Assembly: GCF_026626635.1 (NCBI RefSeq)
Contig: NZ_JAPNKA010000001.1
Location: 6,262,001 to 6,326,000 of the forward strand
DNA: 64,000 nucleotides
Direction: 5' to 3'
From: Archangium lansingense
GTDB lineage: Bacteria; Myxococcota; Myxococcia; Myxococcales; Myxococcaceae
The translations under genes and the position numbers were made by a program. A model generated the notes under the pieces. It did no database searches, was not told where the DNA came from, and worked only from the letters and a program-made list of their open reading frames with translations. Below are positions 8,391 through 21,189 of the stretch, one piece after another. The stretch's first letter is position 1. The number at the start of each line of letters is the position of its first letter.

Positions 8391-9338
8391 TCAGGTAGGC
8401 GAGGAAGCGACATCCAGGGGCTCTCGCTCGCTCTCCCGGAAGGGGGCAAGGGGAGCAGGAGGCGAGGCGGGCAAGTGCTCGCGCAGGAAGCGCTCCACCC
8501 GGAGCTCCACCAATTCTCGGTGCTCCAAGGGGGCGGCATGGGTGCCCTGGGGCACCATCATGAACTCGGAATCAGGAACGTGGGCGGCCATCCGCCGCGA
8601 GAGCCAGGCCGGGGTGAACTTGTCGTGCTCGCCCGCGATGATGAGGGTGGGGACGTCCACGTGGGGAAGGTGATCCCACGCGCTGTGGTGGGCGGCGGAC
8701 TCCAGGGTCCTCACGAAAACCACCGGATCCATATTGGCCAGGTGGGTGAAGTAGGGGACGAGGTCGCTCTTGGCCAGCAGCGAGCGGTTGAGCTCCACGG
8801 AGAGGGCGATCTGCATGGCCAGCTCGGTGCTCAACAGGGTGCGGGTGAGCTGGGCCGCGGGCTGGGGGAAGCGCTCCACGGCGAAGCGGATGAAGGGGAA
8901 GAGCCGCTTGAGCCAGTTGCCGTCGTGGAAGGTGTCCAGCAGGGAACCGTAGCTGCCGCAGATGAGGACGAGCCCCTTCACCCGGTGGGCGTAGCGGCGG
9001 TGGAACTCGAGCGCCACCTGCACCCCCATGGAGTGGGCGAAGACGACGGCTTGATCGATGCCCGCGGCGTCCATCACCCGGTTGAGGTCGTCGCAGGTGT
9101 AGAGCATGCCGATGCGCTGGCGCTCGCGGGGCAGCCCCGAGCGGCCGTGGCCCCGGTAGTGCCAGCGCAGCACCCGGTAGCTCTGCCCCAGGTAGGGCGC
9201 CAGGTACTTCCAGACGAAGCCGTCGCAGCCGAGGCCATCGCACATCACCATTCCCGGCTCGCCCTCGCCCTGCACCTGGTAGTACAGCGCCGCCCCATCG
9301 GGGACGGTGAGGTAGTCCTGCCGGAAATAGTGGCTCAT
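8391..9338 (-). CDS. Alpha/beta hydrolase fold protein
   Basis: 315 residues. The fold begins VPDGAALYYQVQGEGEPGMVMCDGLG, with strand and oxyanion region CDGLGCDG. The nucleophile elbow is AHSMG, a variant of GxSxG, with the acid in IIAGEHDKF and the catalytic His in PQGTHAAPLEH, so the triad looks complete. It resembles the haloperoxidase/esterase group but the substrate cannot be told. The upstream sigma-54 activator gene ends 4 bases before this start, so the two are co-transcribed. No signal peptide is seen, so it should be cytoplasmic. Confidence 0.88.
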   Translation of the reverse strand: MSHYFRQDYLTVPDGAALYYQVQGEGEPGMVMCDGLGCDGFVWKYLAPYLGQSYRVLRWHYRGHGRSGLPRERQRIGMLYTCDDLNRVMDAAGIDQAVVFAHSMGVQVALEFHRRYAHRVKGLVLICGSYGSLLDTFHDGNWLKRLFPFIRFAVERFPQPAAQLTRTLLSTELAMQIALSVELNRSLLAKSDLVPYFTHLANMDPVVFVRTLESAAHHSAWDHLPHVDVPTLIIAGEHDKFTPAWLSRRMAAHVPDSEFMMVPQGTHAAPLEHRELVELRVERFLREHLPASPPAPLAPFRESEREPLDVASSPT

Positions 9339-9342
9339 GCGC

Positions 9343-10926
<1,584 letters not shown>

Positions 10927-10957
10927 CTTCCGGCTCTTGGGGATGTTCAACAGGGGG

Positions 10958-10983
10958 AAAAACCTTGAACCTACGAGGTTTTT
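10958..10983. repeat. Perfect 8-bp inverted repeat between divergent genes
   Basis: AAAAACCT (10958-10965) and AGGTTTTT (10976-10983) are separated by 10 bases, in the gap between the sigma-54 activator and the CDF exporter. It is the most AT-rich spot locally. Position and symmetry suit an operator for either gene, or overlapping promoter elements; a terminator role is unlikely because both genes read away from it. Confidence 0.4.
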
Positions 10984-11038
10984 GGACTCTAGCCGTTTGC
11001 CGGCTCTCCGTGGATCTGCGTTCGTACATCTCCTTCAC

Positions 11039-12028
11039 GTGACTACATCTCCACACACACATGGCGCGGCAGGGCACGAGCACGATCACGCTCATGGCGA
11101 GGAGTGTGCGGGACACGGTCATGGGAAACCCGCCAGGCCGCCGCATCCTTCCTTGAAAGAGGAGCGGCGCAAGGATCGGAGCCGGCTGGTGTTCGCCCTG
11201 GTGCTCACGGGCACCATCGCGGTGGCCGAGGCGGTGGGCGGCTACCTCACCAACTCGCTGGCCCTCATGTCCGACGCGGGCCACATGCTCACGGACGTCA
11301 GCGCGCTGGGGTTGAGCCTGCTGGCGCTGTGGTTCTCCGGGAAGCCAGCGGATCTGAAGAAGTCCTACGGCTACTACCGCATGGAAATTCTCAGCGCGCT
11401 GCTCAATGGCGTGCTGCTGCTGGGGATCACCGTCTTCATCCTGGTGGAGGCGTGGGAGCGGTTGCGCGCCCCGGCCGAGGTGAAGCTGGGGCCCATGGCC
11501 GTGGTGGCAACGGTTGGCCTGGTGGCGAACCTGGGAGCGCTCGGCTTCCTGCACCGCTCGCACTCGATGAACGTGCGGGGTGCCTTCCTGCACGTGCTGG
11601 GGGATGCGCTCTCGAGCGTGGGCGTACTGATTGGCGCCGGGGTGATGTACCTGACGGGCTGGTACATGATGGACCCGCTCATCTCGGTGCTCATCTCGGT
11701 GGTGATCGTCGTGGGAGCGCTCCGGCTGGTGCGCGACGCGGTGGACGTGCTGCTGGAGGCGGTGCCGTCGCACGTGGACCTGTCGGTGGTGAAGGAGCTG
11801 CTGCTGAAGGTGGAGGGCGTACGCGACGTGCATGACCTGCACGTGTGGACCATTGCCAGCGGGATGTATGCGCTGTCGGCTCACCTGGTGGTGCTGGATC
11901 CGATGGTCTGCAACAACGACGAGATCCTCACCGCGGCCAAGCACGAGCTCTTCGACCGGTTCGGGATCGATCACACCACCATCCAGATCGAGAGCGAGAC
12001 CTACGCCCATCAGGGCGAGGTGCACTGA
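11039..12028 (+). CDS. Cation diffusion facilitator metal exporter (CzcD-like)
   Basis: Inner-membrane proton/metal antiporter exporting Zn, Co, Cd or similar divalent ions. 329 residues. A His-rich N-terminus of about 30 residues (many HxH pairs plus one Cys) precedes six transmembrane helices. The CDF metal-site motifs are present: SDAGHMLTD in TM2 and HVLGDALSS in TM5. A His-rich loop between TM4 and TM5 is minimal here, so the N-terminal tail probably does the metal gathering. The C-terminal cytoplasmic domain includes VRDVHDLHVWTI and IDHTTIQIE, as in YiiP/CzcD. The only sensible start is GTG at 11039. Divergent from the PocR-type activator, though regulation by it is not shown. Confidence 0.93.
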   Translation: MTTSPHTHGAAGHEHDHAHGEECAGHGHGKPARPPHPSLKEERRKDRSRLVFALVLTGTIAVAEAVGGYLTNSLALMSDAGHMLTDVSALGLSLLALWFSGKPADLKKSYGYYRMEILSALLNGVLLLGITVFILVEAWERLRAPAEVKLGPMAVVATVGLVANLGALGFLHRSHSMNVRGAFLHVLGDALSSVGVLIGAGVMYLTGWYMMDPLISVLISVVIVVGALRLVRDAVDVLLEAVPSHVDLSVVKELLLKVEGVRDVHDLHVWTIASGMYALSAHLVVLDPMVCNNDEILTAAKHELFDRFGIDHTTIQIESETYAHQGEVH

Positions 12029-12255
12029 GCCGCTTCTCCCTGTCTCTCGAGGGCGCCAACGTCCAGGTGTCCGACGTACGGCTGACGACGCAGAGCCTCG
12101 TGCGCACGGCCACGTCGCTCGGAGTGTCCACCGCGCAGGGTTGCTCGGCGCCCTGACGCAGGGGGGGCCGGAGGCGCGCTGGGGTGGAGGGCTGAACGAA
12201 AATCCCCACATCGCGCTTGCGGCCCTCTCGGGAGCGGACGATTCTCGTTTCCCGG

Positions 12256-13293
12256 ATGAACGTGCTCGACAAGGTGCTGACGCTGAGGCCGACGAGCGTG
12301 GTGGCGCGGCTGGGGGTCCGCTCGCGGCTCCCCGTGCTGAACCCACGCGAGTTGCTCGAGGCGCTCGAAGGGGTACCGGTGGCGCTGCCGTGCCTGCCCG
12401 TGCCCGTACGGCCGATGCTGCCCGGACTGCTGGCGGCGGCACGGGGCGAGGACGCGGTGCTGGGACTGATGTGCCCGCATCCGTTGGCGGACCGGGGTGC
12501 GGCCGAGCGCTTCATGGCCGCGGTGCAGGAGGTGGGCGAGGCGGACGGCCATACGCGCCCCCTCTTCCTGCAGGCGGGGCCGGTACGGGTGCCGACGGCG
12601 GAGCCGGAGGCGCTGGAGCAGCTCCAGGAGGGCATCTTCCGCCTGGTGGACGCGGGCTTCTCGCTGGTGTCGCTGGACGTGACGCGGCTGGAGGTGGATG
12701 CGGCGGCGGAGGCCGTGCGGCAGCTCTCCGGGCCCGTGGTGGAGCGCGAGCTGGTGCTAGAGGTGTCCCTGCCCGCGGGCCCCGAGGGCAGCGAGCTGGA
12801 GGGGGCTCGTGTGTTGCTGGAGGAGCTTCAGCGGCAGGGCCTGTCGGTGCGCTTCCTGCGCGTGTCCGCGGCCCTGCTGGGCGAGGAGGATCAGGACGTG
12901 CAGTTCCTGCAGAGCCTCGTGGAGCTGGCGGGGCAGCACGGGGTGGGGGTGTCGGTGGGGGAGGCCGGGCGGCGCTCGGCGCGGGTGCTGCCCACGTACG
13001 TGGCGGCGGGAGTGAGGAAGGTGGAGTGCGCGGCGCCCTTCGAGCGGCTGGCGCTGGCCTCGTACCCGGAGCAGGTGCGCGCAAGCTTGGATCAGAAGGC
13101 GGAGAAGGCGGGACTGAGGGCGGGGGAATTGCTCGGGGTGCTGGGCGCGCAGCTCCCGGCGCTGGACGCCCAGGAGGCGACGCGGCTGGAGGCGCTGGCG
13201 TTCACCGAGGCCTCCGAGGTACTGGCGGCGCTGGGTGCGTCGCGGACGGGTTGGAAGTCGATGCTCTTCCTGGCGGAGAAGCGGGGCGACTGA
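12256..13293 (+). CDS. Hypothetical protein, possibly a TIM-barrel (class II aldolase GatZ-like) fold
   Basis: 345 residues from ATG 12256. Leu/Val/Ala/Glu-rich with alternating strand-helix segments (EDAVLGLMCPHPL, HTRPLFLQAGPVRV, AGFSLVSLDVTRLEV, ERELVLEVSLPAGP, VGVSVGEAG, AGVRKVECAAPFERLAL), which reads like a beta/alpha barrel. The pattern recalls non-catalytic GatZ/KbaZ subunits, but I see no clear metal ligands or Schiff-base Lys, so it may be an enzyme-derived scaffold. Its stop overlaps the rsmD start (TGATG), so it is translationally coupled to rsmD. The preceding 227-base gap after the CDF gene shows nothing definite. Confidence 0.6.
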   Translation: MNVLDKVLTLRPTSVVARLGVRSRLPVLNPRELLEALEGVPVALPCLPVPVRPMLPGLLAAARGEDAVLGLMCPHPLADRGAAERFMAAVQEVGEADGHTRPLFLQAGPVRVPTAEPEALEQLQEGIFRLVDAGFSLVSLDVTRLEVDAAAEAVRQLSGPVVERELVLEVSLPAGPEGSELEGARVLLEELQRQGLSVRFLRVSAALLGEEDQDVQFLQSLVELAGQHGVGVSVGEAGRRSARVLPTYVAAGVRKVECAAPFERLALASYPEQVRASLDQKAEKAGLRAGELLGVLGAQLPALDAQEATRLEALAFTEASEVLAALGASRTGWKSMLFLAEKRGD

Positions 13294-13850
13294 TGCGGAT
13301 TGTCGCGGGTAGTGCGAGAGGGCGGGCGCTGGCGGGCCCCAAGGCAACGTCGAAGCACATCCGCCCCACGGCGGACCGGGTGCGCGAGACGATCTTCAAC
13401 GTGCTCGGCCAGTGGCTGGAAGGGCAGAAGGTGTTGGACCTCTACGCGGGGACGGGGGCGCTGGGCCTCGAGTCCGTCTCGCGAGGGGCCAGCTGGGTGG
13501 TGCTAGTGGACTCGGATCGGGAGGCGCTGTCGCTCTGCCGGACGAACACGGATGCGTTGGGCTTTGGCGAGCGGGTGGAGATCCTCGCGCAGCCGGTGGA
13601 GCGGGCGCTCGAGGTGCTCGGCCGCCGGGGGGACAGGTTCGAGATTGTCTTCGCGGACCCGCCGTACGCGGCCAGGGTGGTGGAGACGGTGCTGGAGGGG
13701 GTGGTGCGGAGCAAGGTGCTGGCGCCCGGGGGCACCGTGGTCGTCGAGCACGACAAGCGGGAGACAGCTCCCGAGTCCCATGAGGGCTTCGAGCGGGTGG
13801 ACCAGCGGCGGTTCGGGGACACGCTGGTGAGTATTTTCCGCATTCCTTGA
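13293..13850 (+). CDS. rsmD: 16S rRNA (guanine966-N2)-methyltransferase RsmD
   Basis: 185 residues, usual for RsmD. Motifs: MRIVAGSARGR and IRPTADRVRETIFNVL at the N-terminus, the SAM-binding loop LDLYAGTGALGLE, the acidic residue in VVLVDSD, and the catalytic DPPY in FADPPYA. It methylates G966 of 16S rRNA during 30S assembly, using S-adenosylmethionine. The ATG overlaps the stop of the preceding gene. coaD follows after 33 bases, a common bacterial order (rsmD-coaD). Confidence 0.95.
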   Translation: MRIVAGSARGRALAGPKATSKHIRPTADRVRETIFNVLGQWLEGQKVLDLYAGTGALGLESVSRGASWVVLVDSDREALSLCRTNTDALGFGERVEILAQPVERALEVLGRRGDRFEIVFADPPYAARVVETVLEGVVRSKVLAPGGTVVVEHDKRETAPESHEGFERVDQRRFGDTLVSIFRIP

Positions 13851-13883
13851 CCGGTTGCCGGGGTGCGTCGAGACTGGGCTGGC

Positions 13884-14366
13884 ATGCGCACCGCCATCTA
13901 TCCGGGCTCGTTCGATCCACTCACCAACGGTCACCTCAGCATCATCCAGCGCTCGCTCCAGATGTTCGATCGGGTGATCGTCGCGATAGCGGTGAACCCG
14001 AAGAAGGTCCCGCTGTTCACCGAGGAGGAGCGCAAGCAGCTCATCCTCGAGGCGTGTCAGGATCCGCGGGTGGAGGTGGATGCCTTCCACGGCCTGCTGG
14101 TGGAGTACGCGAACCGGCGCGGCGTGAACGTGCTGCTGCGCGGCCTGCGGGCGGTCTCCGACTTCGAGTACGAGTTTCAGCTCGCGAACATGAACCGCAA
14201 GCTGGCTCCGGGCATCGAGACTGTCTTCATGATGACGGGTGAGGACTACTTCTACGTGTCGTCGCAGCTCGTCCGGGAGGTGGCCTCGTTCGGCGGCAAC
14301 GTCGAGGGGCTGGTTCCCCCCAACGTGCTGAAGGTGCTGCGCGCGAAGTACTCGAAGCAGGGCTGA
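13884..14366 (+). CDS. coaD: Phosphopantetheine adenylyltransferase CoaD
   Basis: 160 residues, as in E. coli (159). It catalyses the reversible transfer of AMP from ATP to 4'-phosphopantetheine, the penultimate step of coenzyme A synthesis. The nucleotidyltransferase signature TAIYPGSFDPLTNGH starts at residue 3 and includes the TxGH-type NGH. RGLRAVSDFEYEFQLANMN and the ISS-like segment YFYVSSQLVREVASFGG are typical. The start is ATG 13884; an in-frame ATG at 13863 lacks support. It sits in an rsmD-coaD operon. CoA and phosphopantetheine supply also feeds the carrier proteins of the NRPS/PKS at the right end, though no direct link is implied. Confidence 0.96.
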   Translation: MRTAIYPGSFDPLTNGHLSIIQRSLQMFDRVIVAIAVNPKKVPLFTEEERKQLILEACQDPRVEVDAFHGLLVEYANRRGVNVLLRGLRAVSDFEYEFQLANMNRKLAPGIETVFMMTGEDYFYVSSQLVREVASFGGNVEGLVPPNVLKVLRAKYSKQG

Positions 14367-14497
14367 GGGGCGTCAGAAGCGCGCGTCGATGACGCGGTGA
14401 GCCGAGCGTCATTGGCGCAGTGTGGCAGAGACCGGATCTGTTCAGTCGTGACTCCAGGCTTCTTGTCCGGCCTGGGGCGCACTGGTAGGGACCGGCC

Positions 14498-15688
14498 ATG
14501 AATCTTGCGAACCGGCTCAAGGCCATCAAGCCGTCCCCCACGCTCGCGCTCAACGCGAAGGCGAAGGCGCTGGCGGCCCAGGGTGTGGACGTGGTGAGTC
14601 TGGCGGCGGGCGAGCCCGATTTCGATACGCCGGAGTTCATCAAACAGGCAGCCATCGACGCCCTGAAACAGGGCTTCACCCGGTACACGCCCACGGCGGG
14701 CATCCCGGAGCTGCGCGAGGCCATCTGCGCGAAGCTGGAGCGGGACAACCGCCTCACCTTCGCGCCGGACCAGGTCGTGGTGTCCGTGGGGGCCAAGCAG
14801 GCCATCTACAACGCTTTCCAGGCGCTGCTGAACGAGGGGGACGAGGTCATCATCCTGGCGCCGTACTGGGTGAGCTACCCGGAGATGGTGCAGCTCGCGG
14901 GCGGCAAGCCCGTCTTCGTGCAGACGCGCGAGGAGGACGGCTTCGCGCCGGATCCAGAGGCCATTCGCCGGGCGCTCTCGCCGCGCACGAAGGCGATCGT
15001 CCTCAACAGCCCGAGCAATCCCTCGGGGGCGGTGTTCTCGCGGGCCGCGCTGGAGGGCATTGCCCAGGCGTTGCGCGGGCACGAGTGCCTGGTGGTGAGC
15101 GACGACATCTACGAGAAGCTGCTCTACCAGGGCGAGTTCCTGAACATCGGCAACGTGGCGCCGGATCTGGTGTCGCGGCTGGTCGTCATCAACGGCATGA
15201 GCAAGGCGTTCTCGATGACGGGTTGGCGCATGGGTTACGCGGCGGGGCCCAAGTGGCTCATCGCGGGCATGCAGATGATCCAGGATCAGTCCACGTCGAA
15301 CGCGGCGTCCTTCGTGCAGAAGGCGGCGACGGCAGCGCTCAAGGGCCCGCAGGACATCTTCATCCCCATGGTGGAGGAGTACCGGGGACGGCGGGACATG
15401 GTGGTGGACGCACTCAACTCGATGGAGGGCGTGCGCTGCCGGCGGCCCGAGGGCGCCTTCTACGTGCTGCCCAACGTGAGCGGCCTCCTGGGGCGCACGT
15501 ACAAGGGCGCGCCGCTGACGGGCGCGGTGCAGATGTCGGAGATCCTCCTCAACGACTTCCGTGTCGCCGCGATGCCGGGCACTCCGTTTGGCGTCGAGGG
15601 CTACATCCGGATGAGCTTCGCGACCTCGCGCGAGCAACTGCGCAAGGGCCTGGAGCGCTTCCGCGAGTTCGTGGGCTCTGTGCGCTGA
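14498..15688 (+). CDS. Pyridoxal-phosphate aspartate aminotransferase (class I, AspB-type)
   Basis: 396 residues. Fold type I aminotransferase interconverting aspartate and oxaloacetate with glutamate. Conserved elements: SLAAGEPDFDTPEFIK, the Gly-rich RYTPTAGIPELREAI, NSPSNPSGAVF with the aspartate-aminotransferase Asn, SDDIYEKLLY, the PLP-binding Lys236 in GMSKAFSMTGWRMGY, and the substrate-carboxylate Arg near YIRMSFA. Length and motifs match the Ib bacterial group (Thermus/Bacillus type). Some Ib enzymes also accept prephenate, which the sequence alone does not exclude. It has its own 131-base upstream gap after coaD and is likely a single gene. Confidence 0.93.
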   Translation: MNLANRLKAIKPSPTLALNAKAKALAAQGVDVVSLAAGEPDFDTPEFIKQAAIDALKQGFTRYTPTAGIPELREAICAKLERDNRLTFAPDQVVVSVGAKQAIYNAFQALLNEGDEVIILAPYWVSYPEMVQLAGGKPVFVQTREEDGFAPDPEAIRRALSPRTKAIVLNSPSNPSGAVFSRAALEGIAQALRGHECLVVSDDIYEKLLYQGEFLNIGNVAPDLVSRLVVINGMSKAFSMTGWRMGYAAGPKWLIAGMQMIQDQSTSNAASFVQKAATAALKGPQDIFIPMVEEYRGRRDMVVDALNSMEGVRCRRPEGAFYVLPNVSGLLGRTYKGAPLTGAVQMSEILLNDFRVAAMPGTPFGVEGYIRMSFATSREQLRKGLERFREFVGSVR

Positions 15689-15740
15689 GACACTTGTACC
15701 GTCCACATCGCCCGCATAGCTTCGGCCAAATGGTGGCGCA

Positions 15741-16343
15741 GTGACGATTTTCGATCGCGTCAGCGAAGCGCAGAAGTTGCTCGGCAAGAGCGGGGCGCAT
15801 GCTCAGTCTCCCGAGGAGAAGAAGTTGTTTCTCCTCGCCATCGATGCGCTCTGGTTCGTCTGGCAGAATGGTCAGGCGTATGAGTTCGAGAGTTACCTCA
15901 AGGACGTCGAATCCAAGGCTCCCCCGCGAGTCATCGCTTCCTTCAGCACTCTCGACGAAGCGGAAGCCTGGCTCAGGTCAAGACCCAAGCCGCCCGATCT
16001 GGCCCTTGTACTGATCGCGGACCAGTATCACGTGGTCCTCTCCTCTCGAGAGGGAGACCGCCGTGCGCTTGTTCCAGATCTGGCGATCGCGATCCACATC
16101 GAGGAGATGACGCGAAACGGTCCCCCCCCGGTGGTGGCCACGTTCAACACGCGTGACGAGGCGGATGCCTGGTGGGGTGCTCAGTCCGAGCAGCCTGCGC
16201 AGGCCGTCATCCAGATTGGGAGCGAACGCTATCTGGCGGCGTTCTACGAGAACATCCAGCACCGCGCCATTTTCCCCTTCTCCGTTGTGGAGAGACTCCA
16301 TGCAATTCGGAGGAGGCGGGAACAAAAGGAGGCGGGCGAGTAG
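15741..16343 (+). CDS. Conserved-looking hypothetical protein with an internal duplication
   Basis: 200 residues from GTG 15741. After an N-terminal helical part (LFLLAIDALWFVWQNGQAYEFESYL), two similar units follow at residues ~55-105 and ~115-165: VIASFSTLDEAEAWLRS with ALVLIADQYHVVLSS, and VVATFNTRDEADAWWGA with AVIQIGSERYLAAFY. Each unit has a strand, a DEAEAW-type helix and two strands. I do not recognise the family. No signal peptide, so probably cytoplasmic. It is followed 29 bases later by a convergent gene. Confidence 0.75.
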   Translation: MTIFDRVSEAQKLLGKSGAHAQSPEEKKLFLLAIDALWFVWQNGQAYEFESYLKDVESKAPPRVIASFSTLDEAEAWLRSRPKPPDLALVLIADQYHVVLSSREGDRRALVPDLAIAIHIEEMTRNGPPPVVATFNTRDEADAWWGAQSEQPAQAVIQIGSERYLAAFYENIQHRAIFPFSVVERLHAIRRRREQKEAGE

Positions 16344-16372
16344 GCTGCGGGCCACCTTCGGAGCGGTACTGG

Positions 16373-17110
16373 TCAGTCCGTATAGGCGAACGCCTTCCAG
16401 CTATCGCCGTCCTTCCGGTACAGGATGACCGCCGCACGCCCCGAGAGGTTGGCCACCGCGCCGTACACCTCCGTACCGCGCGGGACGATGGCGCCCAGCC
16501 GCGCGGGCGGCTTGCCGTACTTCTTCTCCAGCTCCGCGTAGGACAGGACCTCGATGTCGTAGAGGGTGACGAGGTCCGTCCGTTTGTTGCGCAGCGCCTT
16601 CACCCAGGTGACCACGAGGGGCTCGGGCGCGTCGAACCTCCGCTCCTCGAGCTGGAAGGGGAAGGAGATCAGCGGCACGGAGCTGCGCACATCGCCGGTG
16701 AGCAGATAGCCGAGCAGGTAACGGGCCTCGTCGCGCACCTCCTCCTGGACGCTGCCGGGCTCAGGCGCGGGCGCTGGGGGGGCCACGGGGGTCGGAGCCG
16801 CAGCGGTGGGGGCAGGGGTCGGAGCCGGAGTCGGAGCCTGGGGGGCAGGTGCCTGGGCCGCGACAGGAGTCTCGGCGGCGGGTGCCTCGGCGGAAGCCTC
16901 CTGCCTGCGGCGGCGGCGTGGCTTCTCGGCGGGAGCCGACTCCGCGGCGGGAGCCGACTCCGTGGCGGGGGACGCCTGCTCGGCTGCTGGGGCGGGAGCC
17001 GGTGTGGGCTCAGCGGCTGGCGGAGGGGCTGCGGCGGGGGCTTCCTGGGCCTCCTGGGCGAAAACGGGAGAGGCGAGAGAGAAGAGCAGGGCCAGGGACC
17101 AGCGACGCAT
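16373..17110 (-). CDS. Secreted Ala/Pro-rich protein of unknown function
   Basis: 245 residues. ATG 17110 has a good GGAGG five bases upstream and starts a signal peptide (MRRWSLALLFSLASPVFA). Residues ~20-120 are an Ala/Pro/Glu-rich low-complexity linker with a short basic patch (RRRRR). A folded C-terminal domain of ~120 residues follows (EVRDEARYLLGYLLTGDVR to WKAFAYTD) with strand-rich segments (TEVYGAVANLSGRAAVILYRKDGDSWKAFAY) resembling a small SH3-like or lipocalin-like end, but no named family is evident. The linker suggests spanning the periplasm or peptidoglycan. Function unknown. Confidence 0.75.
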   Translation of the reverse strand: MRRWSLALLFSLASPVFAQEAQEAPAAAPPPAAEPTPAPAPAAEQASPATESAPAAESAPAEKPRRRRRQEASAEAPAAETPVAAQAPAPQAPTPAPTPAPTAAAPTPVAPPAPAPEPGSVQEEVRDEARYLLGYLLTGDVRSSVPLISFPFQLEERRFDAPEPLVVTWVKALRNKRTDLVTLYDIEVLSYAELEKKYGKPPARLGAIVPRGTEVYGAVANLSGRAAVILYRKDGDSWKAFAYTD

Positions 17111-17268
17111 GAAACCTCCGGAAAACGGAGTGCAGCCTAGCAGAGCGCCCGGCCGCCTGGGACCGACCTCCCTGCCGCCGGGCAAGCTTCCATCTTCCAC
17201 CCCCCCCCGCTACCCGGTTCACACGGTTCGTGCAAGAGGGGGCGAAGGTTGCTATTGGGCCCCCCTCG

Positions 17269-20495
<3,227 letters not shown>

Positions 20496-20506
20496 GCCGC
20501 AGTGGT

Positions 20507-20541
20507 GCGCGTCCGACGGGGGTGCCTGCCGCCGGACGCGC
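20507..20541. terminator. Stem-loop between convergent carB and a secreted-protein gene
   Basis: GCGCGTCCG (20507-20515) and CGGACGCGC (20533-20541) form a perfect 9-bp stem with a 17-base loop, extendable by a G:U pair. It sits 11 bases after the carB stop and 5 bases after the stop of the convergent gene, so it probably ends transcription from both sides. Confidence 0.55.
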
Positions 20542-20546
20542 GTGGT

Positions 20547-20951
20547 CTAGAAGTACCGGGAGCCATTGGAGAGGTACAGGTGGTAGCAGGTCCCGGCGGC
20601 GTCCCAGTAGATGTTGAAGTAGCCGTGGTGCAAGAGGGCCTTGTCCCAGAAGGCCGCCACCTTCGCGTTCGGAGTGCAGGACATCGACGTGACGGGCGCG
20701 GTGGCCGTGGGCGCGAACTCGGCCTTGAAGAGCATGGCGCCATCGGAGCTCACGCTGAACTCCGCGGAAGTGGCGCCGTTCTCGTGGTTGCGAAACGCGA
20801 CCAGGCTCCCATAGCAATGGCCTGACGCGTCTGCGTTCCTGACGCAGAAGGCGGACGTGTACCTGGCTCCGCCGCGTGCCACCGTCCCCGCACCGAGCAC
20901 CGCCAGGGTGAGCATCGGCGCCAGCCACTTCATGAATCGTTTCGTGTTCAT
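20547..20951 (-). CDS. Small secreted protein of unknown function
   Basis: 134 residues. ATG 20951 begins MNTKRFMKWLAPMLTLAVLGAGTVA, a signal peptide probably cleaved before the RGGARYTSAFC segment. The mature protein has four Cys (AFCVRN, SGHCYGSL, MSCTPN, GTCYHLY), enough for two disulfides, and aromatic strand-like segments to the C-terminus (YFNIYWDAAGTCYHLYLSNGSRYF). It looks like a compact extracellular beta protein. No family recognised. The upstream open frame beyond 20951 reads through non-coding sequence and was rejected. The 238-base gap upstream, shared with a divergent peptidase gene, shows no clear element. Confidence 0.7.
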   Translation of the reverse strand: MNTKRFMKWLAPMLTLAVLGAGTVARGGARYTSAFCVRNADASGHCYGSLVAFRNHENGATSAEFSVSSDGAMLFKAEFAPTATAPVTSMSCTPNAKVAAFWDKALLHHGYFNIYWDAAGTCYHLYLSNGSRYF

Positions 20952-21189
20952 TCGAGTGGCGCCAGAGCAAGTTGCGCGCCAGCACGCCGGCCAGGGGATT
21001 TCGACTCCGAGCGTCGCTGATTCGAGACCTGGGACTGGTGGAACTGGACGGGTAGGGCTTGTTCCGTAGCCGAATTCAGCCTGCGTCCGGGTTGCCCCCT
21101 CGCCCCCTCTGTGAACGTGCGCACGGAAGCACCTCACCGCGGCTCACCCCAGCGTCGACACCCCGGAGAGGGGACGGTAGCTTGAGGCC

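Noticed and set aside
12029..12255. Possible small ORF between the CDF exporter and the barrel-like gene
   Set aside because: Short frame without ribosome site or coherent composition.
17196..17210. Run of nine C upstream of carB
   Set aside because: A homopolymer with no surrounding symmetry; no evidence of a phase-variable switch because it lies outside a coding frame.
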